DNA of 64,000 nt from positions 1 through 64,000 of the forward strand of contig NZ_NFHP01000005.1 of assembly GCF_002159335.1 (NCBI RefSeq), written 5' to 3'. The position numbers and the translations under genes are program-made. Within the stretch, counting starts at the first letter, position 1. The number at the start of each line of letters is the position of its first letter. The stretch is from Collinsella sp. An7. GTDB lineage: Bacteria > Actinomycetota > Coriobacteriia > Coriobacteriales > Coriobacteriaceae. The notes beneath the pieces were generated by a model, which saw only the letters and a program-made list of their open reading frames with translations, searched no databases and had not been told where the DNA came from. Below, piece after piece: positions 20,238 to 28,549 of the stretch.

Positions 20238-23200
20238 TTATAGTTTCTTAGCCTCATTGATGTAGTTGATGATTGCCTCACCATAGCTGCTGCCCGTTGC
20301 CCATTTGCCGCCAAGGGCGAGAATCGTGGTGGCACTCCCCCGCTTTACGTATGAGAAACGCGGATCAACAGCCTCATGCTTCAGAGAGGCGGTGGAGGCG
20401 TACGCCTTGAGATGCTGAACCTGTGCGCGGATGCCCGTTCTCACATCCTTAAACGTTGCACCTGCTGCCCCATTGCCCGTTGCGCCGATGCCGGCGAAGT
20501 TGCATTGCTCTGCCGAGACATCTCCGCCAAACCTGAGCCAATTGGTCTCGTGCATGGCCTGTGCAAACACCACGTCGGGACGAACCCCTTCATCATTGGC
20601 CTCAGAGATGATGATGTCCACAAACTTCTCAATGGAGTCAGCACCCTTAGCGGCATACGTACCGGACGGGTACGTGGCGTACTTCTTGTACTGCTTGACC
20701 ATCTGGGCCTTCTGCACCTGCGAGGACCCCATGATGGGCTGATCGATATTGTTCTTGAAAGCTCCTGCCGTAGAGCCTGGCGCCTTACCATTCTTAGCAA
20801 CCAGTTTGATCTGAATGGCCTGAGCCGCCTTGGCATAGCCTTGAGTGCCGGCGCTCTCACCATTCTTGGCCCAACCGAGCCAACCGTAATCGGCGGAGTG
20901 GATGCGGTAGTAGATGTCGTATTTCTTGGCCGCTTCTCCCGTAAGTTTAATCTGAACCGCTTCGATAGGAAGAGCGTGCCCCGTCGTACCGGCCGTACCT
21001 GTTGTCCAGCCCTGCCAGCCGATGTTGCTCACATGGGCACGAACCTGCACCCCACCGGATCCAGCACCGCTACCGAGCGAGACCCTGAGCGCTTCCATAG
21101 GCAGATTACGCCCCGTGGTACCACCCGTAGCCCCATCATTTACCGTAGCCTGCCAGCCGATATTGGAGACATGGGCCTGATAGGTAACATACTTCGTTCG
21201 GAACACGTCGCTTGTGGAACCGGGTGCCTTGCCGTTTTTCGCAACGAGTTTAATCTCAAGAGCCTCGACGCCGTAGGCATAACCCTGGCTACCCGCGCTC
21301 GCGCCGTTCTTTGCCCAGCCAAGCCAGCCGATGTTGGCAACATGGGTGCGATAATAGATGTCGTATTGATTGGCGAGTTCACCCGTCAACTTGATGCGAA
21401 CAGCCTCAACCTGGAGCGCTCGACCAGTCGTGCCCGCTGTCTTGCCGGCACCCACGGCATCCATCCAGCCGATGTTCATCACGTGCGCCTGCACGCTCAA
21501 GCCGCCAGAAATCTTAGCGTTTTGCACATTAATCTGCAGCGCCTCGATGGGAAGAGCCTTACCCGTAGTGCCCGCGGTACCGGACGTCCAACCCTGCCAG
21601 CCGATATTCCGCACATGCGCACGATAGGTAACAGAGGTGGGCTCGTTCTTCTTATCGCGGAACACATCGGACGTCGAGCCCGGTGCAGCACCGCCCTTAT
21701 TGACCAGAACGATCTCGATGGCCTGGACACCGTAGCCGTAACCCGAGGTGCCGGCACTCGCACCGTTCTTGGCCCAGCCGAGCCAACCGATGTTGGCAAC
21801 GTGAACACGATAATACACGTCGTATTTACTCGCAGCGCCACCCGTAAGCTGCAGCTGAACCGCCTGAACGGCCTTGTTCTGACCCGTGGTGCCCGACTGG
21901 CCACCATTTGAGACCCAGCCCTGCCACGAGCCGCCCACATTGGCGCGATACTGAATGCCTCCAGAAGAGGCGGCACTATTTAGAAGATTAACCTTGAAGG
22001 CCTCGAGATTGAAGTTCTTGCCCGTTGTGCCGGAAACCTTATGGTCGTAGACCGTATCCTCCCAGCCGATATTGCTCACATGGGACGTCACGGCAACCGA
22101 TGCCTGGGACTTAGCCGTACTATTCTTCCCCAAGTTGTACTGCTGTGCAACGGCCGTTGCATCCGCCTGGCCAAGCTGGGTCTGCTTCGAGGCGAGAATA
22201 GAGGCATCGGCGGCATTGGAAATGAAGGCATGCTCCACGATGATGGCCGGGATACCGTGCTTACGGGAGTTGCGAATCACGCCGTAATAATCGGCCATAC
22301 TGCCGTCGGGATAGAGGTTCGAGCCATTCTCGCCGTCACCGTAATCGCGGAACTTAACGCCGCGGTTATGCAGACCGAGCTTCTCGAGCTGAGCAAGAAC
22401 CTTGTTACCAAGCTCCGTGCCAACCTGATGCGCACTGCTGTTATAGGAGCTGCTGTTGGGAGCCCACACCTCGGCACCGCGGACATCAGCGCCCGCATTG
22501 CAATGCACGCTTACAAACACATCAGCACCCACTGTCGCCGCGCGGTCGGCGCGCTCTTGGAGACTCGGGCATTCGTTCTCAGAGCGCGTCAGGTATGCCG
22601 TGACGCCGGTATAGGTATCGAGCTCGTTTTTGAAGGCGTTGGCAATCGACCAGTTTACATTCTTTTCCTGCAGCCCATTTCCACTCGACCCACCGTCTGA
22701 ACCGCCATGCCCCGGATCGATGGCCACAACGAGGTAGTCCTCACGCGTAGAGGTGACCGCCGCGCGCGCACGAGACGCAGCAACGCTCGGAGCGGTGGCA
22801 TTCTTTTCGCTTTCGGCAACACCCTCGGCATCCGCTGCCTCAATGGCATCTTCCACCGAATCCGCAGGCTTAAGCTCACCGTCCTCACCGATTGTCAGAG
22901 CGGTGATACCGTCCTCGGACCCGCTGGCATCCAGCGCGTCAACAAGCTCGGACGAAACAACCTCATAGGTGTAGTCATTCGCGTCGTTTGAGTCTTCTGA
23001 GAAATCGATAACGAACTGCTGGCCCAAACCATCAACGCCATACGTTAGGCGCGCGAGCGTGTATGCATTAACCTGGCTATCGTCAGTGTACGAAACGGTA
23101 AAAAGAACCGCATTATCCACGATATTAGCCGCATCAACAAACGTCGACTCCCCCTGAGAACTAATCAGCTCAAGTTGAGCACTTGAAATCGTGCCGTCAA

Positions 23201-23684
23201 CGCCTGTCAGGCCGAGAGCGATGTTCTGCTCTTCTCCTATGGAGACGATGCTCTGGTCAACATAGACAAACTCAACCTGGGAGACCGGGACGTCCACCGC
23301 ATCTTGGCCGGAATCAGAGGTGGAATCTTCCGTAAGATCCTGCTCCGACAGCTCGGGCCTCCCGCCCAGAGAAGATGCGTCAGAATCTGCCGTATCGGTA
23401 TCGGCGGCTTCGGCGCCCAACACGGCCGAATCCGCTGAATCTGACAGCTCGGTGTCCTCGGGCTGATCAACCTTATCCGAGGTTGCCGTCTGGTCAGCAG
23501 CAAGACCCTCGATCGATTCAGAATCAGCCGTAATATCCTGTTCCGCCGCCGAATCATCGACCGTAGCCAGGTTGGCACCAGCAGTTGTCTCCGCATAGAT
23601 GGAGATAGGCTGCACAACGGGCGTAAACGCTAGAACACCCGTCAGCAGCCCGACCAATATCCGACTGGTCCATCTCGTGCTCAT
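20238..23684 (-). CDS. Secreted amidase_3 + nine ChW repeats + glucosaminidase-like domain
   Basis: About 1,148 residues. A signal peptide (ILVGLLTGVLAFTPVV) leads to an acidic Ser/Asp-rich region, then an N-acetylmuramoyl-L-alanine amidase domain at about 325-505 with AIDPGHGGSDGG, VSVHCNAG and the catalytic VEHAFISN. Nine ChW repeats (about 525-980) fall into three triads; every third repeat ends in a KGxAPGSTxxxF linker. The C-terminus (FAQAMHETNWLRFGGDV, CNFAGIGATGNG) is GH73-like endo-beta-N-acetylglucosaminidase. It could cut both peptide and glycan strands of peptidoglycan. ATG 23684 is chosen; GTG 23690 overlaps the stop of the upstream gene, implying coupling. Confidence 0.9.
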   Translation of the reverse strand: MSTRWTSRILVGLLTGVLAFTPVVQPISIYAETTAGANLATVDDSAAEQDITADSESIEGLAADQTATSDKVDQPEDTELSDSADSAVLGAEAADTDTADSDASSLGGRPELSEQDLTEDSTSDSGQDAVDVPVSQVEFVYVDQSIVSIGEEQNIALGLTGVDGTISSAQLELISSQGESTFVDAANIVDNAVLFTVSYTDDSQVNAYTLARLTYGVDGLGQQFVIDFSEDSNDANDYTYEVVSSELVDALDASGSEDGITALTIGEDGELKPADSVEDAIEAADAEGVAESEKNATAPSVAASRARAAVTSTREDYLVVAIDPGHGGSDGGSSGNGLQEKNVNWSIANAFKNELDTYTGVTAYLTRSENECPSLQERADRAATVGADVFVSVHCNAGADVRGAEVWAPNSSSYNSSAHQVGTELGNKVLAQLEKLGLHNRGVKFRDYGDGENGSNLYPDGSMADYYGVIRNSRKHGIPAIIVEHAFISNAADASILASKQTQLGQADATAVAQQYNLGKNSTAKSQASVAVTSHVSNIGWEDTVYDHKVSGTTGKNFNLEAFKVNLLNSAASSGGIQYRANVGGSWQGWVSNGGQSGTTGQNKAVQAVQLQLTGGAASKYDVYYRVHVANIGWLGWAKNGASAGTSGYGYGVQAIEIVLVNKGGAAPGSTSDVFRDKKNEPTSVTYRAHVRNIGWQGWTSGTAGTTGKALPIEALQINVQNAKISGGLSVQAHVMNIGWMDAVGAGKTAGTTGRALQVEAVRIKLTGELANQYDIYYRTHVANIGWLGWAKNGASAGSQGYAYGVEALEIKLVAKNGKAPGSTSDVFRTKYVTYQAHVSNIGWQATVNDGATGGTTGRNLPMEALRVSLGSGAGSGGVQVRAHVSNIGWQGWTTGTAGTTGHALPIEAVQIKLTGEAAKKYDIYYRIHSADYGWLGWAKNGESAGTQGYAKAAQAIQIKLVAKNGKAPGSTAGAFKNNIDQPIMGSSQVQKAQMVKQYKKYATYPSGTYAAKGADSIEKFVDIIISEANDEGVRPDVVFAQAMHETNWLRFGGDVSAEQCNFAGIGATGNGAAGATFKDVRTGIRAQVQHLKAYASTASLKHEAVDPRFSYVKRGSATTILALGGKWATGSSYGEAIINYINEAKKL

Positions 23685-23686
23685 CC

Positions 23687-24061
23687 TCACTCTGCCCCCT
23701 CCTCGTCATCATGAAGTGACCGCGATGTATTCTCATCAAACTCCAACAGCGCGATACGCTGCGTGAGATTCTTGATCTTAATGGTCTGCTTGCTGGCGAT
23801 AACGCTCAGCGAAAGCGCAATGGCAAGCAGGCAAAACAGACCGACGAAAAAGATGAAATTAGAAGGCGTCTCAAACCCAAGTACGTTGGAAAGGGTAAAG
23901 AGCGCATCAGGAAACACGGCGCTTACCAGCAGCGCAACAGCAAGCACCAGCCACAAGAGCGAATACTTGAGCAGCAATTGCTCCTTGGCAACCAGCCTAA
24001 AAACATAGCACGTCAGGGCAACGCAAAAGACGATAACAATGACCTGAAGAACTATCGACAT
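23687..24061 (-). CDS. DUF2304 small membrane protein
   Basis: About 124 residues. Three hydrophobic spans (IVLQVIVIVFCVALTCYVF, LLWLVLAVALLVSAVF, FIFFVGLFCLLAIALSL) are followed by a charged, coiled-coil-like tail. This is the DUF2304 layout. The family is regularly found directly after DPM1-like GT2 genes, as here, and is thought to be a membrane partner of that enzyme; this is association, not proof. GGGGAG precedes the ATG, which lies two bases after the GT2 stop. Its own stop overlaps the possible GTG start of the amidase gene. Confidence 0.8.
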   Translation of the reverse strand: MSIVLQVIVIVFCVALTCYVFRLVAKEQLLLKYSLLWLVLAVALLVSAVFPDALFTLSNVLGFETPSNFIFFVGLFCLLAIALSLSVIASKQTIKIKNLTQRIALLEFDENTSRSLHDDEEGAE

Positions 24062-24063
24062 GA

Positions 24064-24771
24064 CTACTCTCCCCGCTTGCGATGCGTAATACAGGCGATA
24101 ATGATGGCCAGAGAGACCTTGATCATGTAGTAAACACTTGCAAGCGCATTGATTGACGAGACGCCGCCCTGGCGCTCGTGCATGACCACAGGAACTTCCC
24201 GAATCGCAAAGCCTCGACATGCGGCGACAGCGATAGATTCCGGCTCAGGGTAATCAATCGGGTAGCTTTCGCAAAACAACGCAATCGCACGCTTGCCGCA
24301 TGCGCGAAACCCCGATGTGGGATCGGTGACGCGAACCCCCGCGAACGCGCGCAGGCATCCTGAAAGCCACGTCTTACCCACGCGCCGCATAAAAGTCGAT
24401 TTAAAGCCTTCGGTCTCTTCGATAAAGCGCGAGCCGATCGCCAAATCCGCTCCAGCGACAACGCCCTCTACCAATTCGGGAAGATATGAGGCATCGTGCT
24501 GCCCGTCGCCATCAAACTGAATATCTATATCGTATCCGTGACGTTGGGCAAATTTATGCCCAGCCTGAACAGCGCCACCGATTCCGAGATTCTGGGGCAA
24601 ATCAAGAACCCGTAGTCCTCGTTTGCGGCATACGTCGAGTGTGCCATCGCGCGAGCCGTCGTTGACCACGATGTAATCATATCCCGCAGCAACCACATTC
24701 GATACCGTGGCAACGATGTTCTCTTCCTCGTTATATGCGGGAATAATCACCAGCACACGTGGCTCAGCCAT
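24064..24771 (-). CDS. DPM1-like GT2 glycosyltransferase (polyprenyl-phosphate type)
   Basis: About 235 residues. PRVLVIIPAYNEEENIVATV, YDYIVVNDGSRDGT and QFDGDGQHDASYLP (metal-binding DGD) are the signature of dolichol/undecaprenyl-phosphate sugar transferases. These charge the lipid carrier with one sugar on the cytoplasmic face, supplying GT-C type enzymes outside. No C-terminal membrane spans are present, so the DUF2304 neighbour may provide the anchor. ATG 24771 has GGAGGGGG five bases upstream, far better than an in-frame start at 24861. First gene of a three-gene operon ending with the amidase. Confidence 0.85.
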   Translation of the reverse strand: MAEPRVLVIIPAYNEEENIVATVSNVVAAGYDYIVVNDGSRDGTLDVCRKRGLRVLDLPQNLGIGGAVQAGHKFAQRHGYDIDIQFDGDGQHDASYLPELVEGVVAGADLAIGSRFIEETEGFKSTFMRRVGKTWLSGCLRAFAGVRVTDPTSGFRACGKRAIALFCESYPIDYPEPESIAVAACRGFAIREVPVVMHERQGGVSSINALASVYYMIKVSLAIIIACITHRKRGE

Positions 24772-24942
24772 ATAACCCCCTCCGCATCCTCGAAACGCCA
24801 TACTCTCGAAAGTATGCACGAAGCAACATGAATAGGCACGCTCGGCAGTCGGACAACACAAAAGAATAGCGATGCGAACCAGGACCGGCCGTCGCAGCCA
24901 GAACCGGTTCGCATCATCTTTTGCTGCCCAAATTACGCAGCC

Positions 24943-27900
24943 TCAGCGTACGACAACAGCTTGGGAACCACGCAGGCTATATAGAAGATAGAACCTGCTG
25001 GCATCCATGGTCACATATCCAGAAATTGAATCGGAGAGGTACACGACATTCCGGGCGCGGTCAAATCCGCGAAGCACCACCGTGTGCGAATTCGTAACCG
25101 TGAAGTACTGCTTTCCGTTGTACCACTGCCTTGCGTACACGGCCCCGATGTTCGCCTGGCGAATGGTCGACCACACGATGACCGGATTCCCGTTTTGCAG
25201 GTGGGAATACATGCCTTCGAGCGAGACGCCCGAGACATCATACGCATGACGTGCCCCTCCGTGTTGCGATAAAAACGAATTGGCCGCATTTACAATCCCC
25301 GGCGCAGAAGTGCAATTGCCCGACGAGCTATGGGGATTACCCCAAAATGCCGTCACGAAATTAGACGAACTACGCGGAAGATATGAATCGGCAATCGTAG
25401 ACTTTGCCAAACCATAGCCGTAGTAGTTGAGCACATTAGTCAGGGCAACCGACTCGCACCCTGTGGGAAGCTCGGGATATTGCATGAGACACGGCACGTT
25501 GAGTAGAGCCGCGTTTACGGAATACGGCTTGTCGCGATAGGCATTTGCCGTAGAGCCGGGCGCGGCCGACCCCTTAGCCTTGATGACAACCTGAAACGCC
25601 TCCATGCGGTACCCAATGGTGCCGGTGCCCGCCTGACCACCGTTTTTGGTCCAACCCAGCCAGCCGTAGTTCTCCACATAGGCGCGATACCAGATGTCGT
25701 AGTAGGTTGCCGCCTGACCCGTCAGCTTAATCTTGATGGCCTCGATCTGTTTGTCCTTTGCTTGAGAACCCGCATCCTTTCCCGAATAAACATCAGACAT
25801 CCAACCGATATCTTGCACGTGAACACTGTAGGAAACATCTCCGGGGACCTGCGAAGCCGAACCGTACGTCACGCGAACGCCCGTAATCGCGCGAGCCTGG
25901 CCCGTCGTGCCCGACAAAACACCGTTAGAGACAGCTTTCTGCCAGCCACCGCTCGAAAGATACGACTGATACGATACCGCTGGAGCAGGGATGTAGGCGG
26001 GCACCGAAGACGAAGGGGTGCTCGCACCTTTTGCCACCAGCTTGACTTCAATGGCTTCAATAGGACGGTTTAAACCGGTAGTACCAGCAACCGACCCGTT
26101 GCGTGCCCAGCCGAGCCAACCGTATTCTGAGCTATGCACTCGATACACAACGTCATACTGAGACGCAACAGCACCCGAAAGCTTTATCTTGACCGCTTCA
26201 ACAGAAAGGGCTCTGCCCGTCGTGCCTGCAAGCGCACCCGTGCCCACAAAACCCTGCCAGCCGATGTTCGACACGTGCGCAGATACCTCAACGGAGCCGG
26301 ACACCGAGCCGCTAAAACCAACCCGCAACGCCTCTATCGACTTTGCCTTCCCTGTTGTTCCGGCGGTTTTGCCACTCGGCACAAGCGCCTGCCAGCCGAT
26401 ATCGCGACTGTGGGCCTGGTAAACAAGCGCAGGGGAGCCGGAATTTTTACGATAAGCGTTGGAAATAGAGCCGGGCGCGCCGGAGCCCTTCTTAACCAGC
26501 TGAACCTGAAGTCCTCGGACACCGGACGCACTGCCTTCAGACCCAACGGAGGTTCCATTGCAGCCCCAGCCAGACCAACCCCACGACGCCGTATTCACCC
26601 GATACCAGACGTCGTACGCAGTCGAGAGCTCCCCAGATAATTTAATCTGAACCCCCTCGATTTGCTGGCCATCTCGCGACGAGGAAGTCTGGGCGCCATT
26701 GGCATGCCACGACCCTTCCCAAGAGCCAAACTGCCTACGGACCCGATATTCAACCGTGCCGGTACGGATCTGATTATTCACCACGAGCGAGAAAGACTGG
26801 AGCGCGTTGCCCCCTGTCGTCGATCCGATGCTCAACGGGTTTGACCCGCTCACGCTGACAGATGAGCCCGTCACGCCATACGCGACGCTGGCAAGCGATT
26901 CACTTACTCCCGCGTAGCTGTTTGCCGTAGGGCCGGGAGCCGAACCGCCCTTCTTGACAAGCTTGATCTGCACAGCTTCAACTGCGTAATTCTTCCCCGT
27001 GGTTCCCGCAGCAGCTCCGTTGCACGTCCAGCCCATCCAACCGATATTGGCAGCATGAACTCGGTACCAGATATCCCAGTCATTTGCTACCTCACCAGAA
27101 AGGCGTAACTGTATGGCCTCGATATGCTTAGCCCTGCCGGTTGTGCCGCCAGTCCCCGTAGACCAGTTCTGCCACCCGATATCTTGCACGTGAGCGCGAA
27201 CGCTCACAGTTCCGCTATGCCCGTACCACGAGATGGAGGCGGAAACGGCTTCAACAGGCAGCGCTCGTCCCGTCGTTCCGGCGGTCGCACCATTTGAAAC
27301 GTTCTCTTTCCAGCCAATATTGCGCACGTGCGCGCGATATACTACCGATGGCGGTTCATCAGCGCGGTCTTTAAAGGGTGTCGACGTTGAGCCGTCGATA
27401 CCCTCTCCCTTTTTCACCAGCTTGATCTGTACAGCCTCGACCGCGTTGCCGTATCCCACAGATCCCGCATTTTGACCGTTCGAGGTCCATCCGAGCCATC
27501 CAAAGTTCGCCACATGAACCCGGTACCAAACGTCATACTGCGCGCCCAGCTCACCCTTAAGCTTGATGTTGAGCGCCTCGATAGACTTTGCTTGACCGGT
27601 AGTTCCTACGACCTTATCGCTCGAAACCTCCTGCTGCCAGCCGAGGTCAGAAATATGAGCTCGAATGACTAAGTCCGAGACGGGGGCACCCTTGAGCGTG
27701 AATCGCAGCGCTTCCACCGCCAGGGCACGCCCCGTCGTCCCCGCCTGCACACCATTGGCTACAGGGTTCTGCCAACCGATATTTGAAACATGAGCGGCAT
27801 AGGAAAGCTCGGGCGTGAGGGTAGACGCCTCAGTGGGAGCAGACTCAAGCGATTCCGACTCAATCCCCGCGCCCTCTGTCTCCTCCTCAACGGAGCCTTC

Positions 27901-28470
27901 ATCTGCCGACTCATCCAACCCCGCATCGCTGGTAAGCTGCCCTGCAGCGTCAGTGAATCCGTCCAGGGCACTCCCCCCGGATTCGCCAATACCCGAATCC
28001 TGGTCGGGAGGATACTGGCCGGAATCCCCCTCCCCGTTGTCAGGTTCAGGGGCGCTAGGGTCGGAGTCGCTATCGGCTTCGGGATTGGCCACATCTTGCG
28101 ACCCATCGCCATCATCACCGGGCTGAACCCCTGTAACGCCATTCTCGCCAGTAGACCCTTGAGCAGATTCTCCCCCCTCTTCCTCAGAATCTCCTGAAGG
28201 GGCAACGGGCACTGCGGCATCTCCCTCGGCGTCCTGAGAACTACCGTCAGCCATATCGACGTCAGCGCTGTCTGCGTAGTATTCGTCTTCTCCAATATTG
28301 CTCTCGGCTATGAACGTCGACGAGGACCCTACCTCCTGAGATGCAGTTGAGGCTGCAACTGATGCGTATGCCGAAACGGGCCCCAGCGGACACGATATCG
28401 CCAGCAGAGCACTCAACGCTCCTACCGAAAGGCAGCGAGCTACCGCCTTGGCCAATCCCCGTCTACTCAT
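24943..28470 (-). CDS. Secreted ChW protein (15 repeats) with C39-like peptidase domain
   Basis: About 1,175 residues. After a signal peptide (LSVGALSALLAISCPLGPV) comes a very acidic, Gly/Ser/Pro-rich region to about residue 230. Fifteen ChW repeats follow in five triads; the third triad is degenerate and lacks most GW dipeptides in its first unit. The last about 190 residues resemble the peptidase_C39_2 fold: TGCESVALTNVLNYYG holds the candidate catalytic Cys (about 1002), NSHTVVLRGFD the His (about 1128), and YLSDSISG the Asp. Its substrate is unknown; surface or wall-peptide cleavage is likely. ATG 28470 is preferred over TTG 28476. Confidence 0.85.
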   Translation of the reverse strand: MSRRGLAKAVARCLSVGALSALLAISCPLGPVSAYASVAASTASQEVGSSSTFIAESNIGEDEYYADSADVDMADGSSQDAEGDAAVPVAPSGDSEEEGGESAQGSTGENGVTGVQPGDDGDGSQDVANPEADSDSDPSAPEPDNGEGDSGQYPPDQDSGIGESGGSALDGFTDAAGQLTSDAGLDESADEGSVEEETEGAGIESESLESAPTEASTLTPELSYAAHVSNIGWQNPVANGVQAGTTGRALAVEALRFTLKGAPVSDLVIRAHISDLGWQQEVSSDKVVGTTGQAKSIEALNIKLKGELGAQYDVWYRVHVANFGWLGWTSNGQNAGSVGYGNAVEAVQIKLVKKGEGIDGSTSTPFKDRADEPPSVVYRAHVRNIGWKENVSNGATAGTTGRALPVEAVSASISWYGHSGTVSVRAHVQDIGWQNWSTGTGGTTGRAKHIEAIQLRLSGEVANDWDIWYRVHAANIGWMGWTCNGAAAGTTGKNYAVEAVQIKLVKKGGSAPGPTANSYAGVSESLASVAYGVTGSSVSVSGSNPLSIGSTTGGNALQSFSLVVNNQIRTGTVEYRVRRQFGSWEGSWHANGAQTSSSRDGQQIEGVQIKLSGELSTAYDVWYRVNTASWGWSGWGCNGTSVGSEGSASGVRGLQVQLVKKGSGAPGSISNAYRKNSGSPALVYQAHSRDIGWQALVPSGKTAGTTGKAKSIEALRVGFSGSVSGSVEVSAHVSNIGWQGFVGTGALAGTTGRALSVEAVKIKLSGAVASQYDVVYRVHSSEYGWLGWARNGSVAGTTGLNRPIEAIEVKLVAKGASTPSSSVPAYIPAPAVSYQSYLSSGGWQKAVSNGVLSGTTGQARAITGVRVTYGSASQVPGDVSYSVHVQDIGWMSDVYSGKDAGSQAKDKQIEAIKIKLTGQAATYYDIWYRAYVENYGWLGWTKNGGQAGTGTIGYRMEAFQVVIKAKGSAAPGSTANAYRDKPYSVNAALLNVPCLMQYPELPTGCESVALTNVLNYYGYGLAKSTIADSYLPRSSSNFVTAFWGNPHSSSGNCTSAPGIVNAANSFLSQHGGARHAYDVSGVSLEGMYSHLQNGNPVIVWSTIRQANIGAVYARQWYNGKQYFTVTNSHTVVLRGFDRARNVVYLSDSISGYVTMDASRFYLLYSLRGSQAVVVR

Positions 28471-28490
28471 ACTCAACCCACTTCTCTTCT

Positions 28491-28529
28491 AGAAGGCTAC
28501 CTCCGGCAATAGGCCGGAGGTAGCCTTCT
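28491..28529 (-). terminator. Strong hairpin after the NlpC/P60 ChW gene
   Basis: A perfect 17-bp stem, AGAAGGCTACCTCCGGC at 28491-28507 with its complement at 28513-28529, and a five-base loop. It lies 20 bases beyond the stop of the gene at 28550-31390 and just ahead of the C39-like gene, so these two genes are probably transcribed separately. There is no long T-run. Confidence 0.7.
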
Positions 28530-28549
28530 CACACCGATGATCGCCCCTG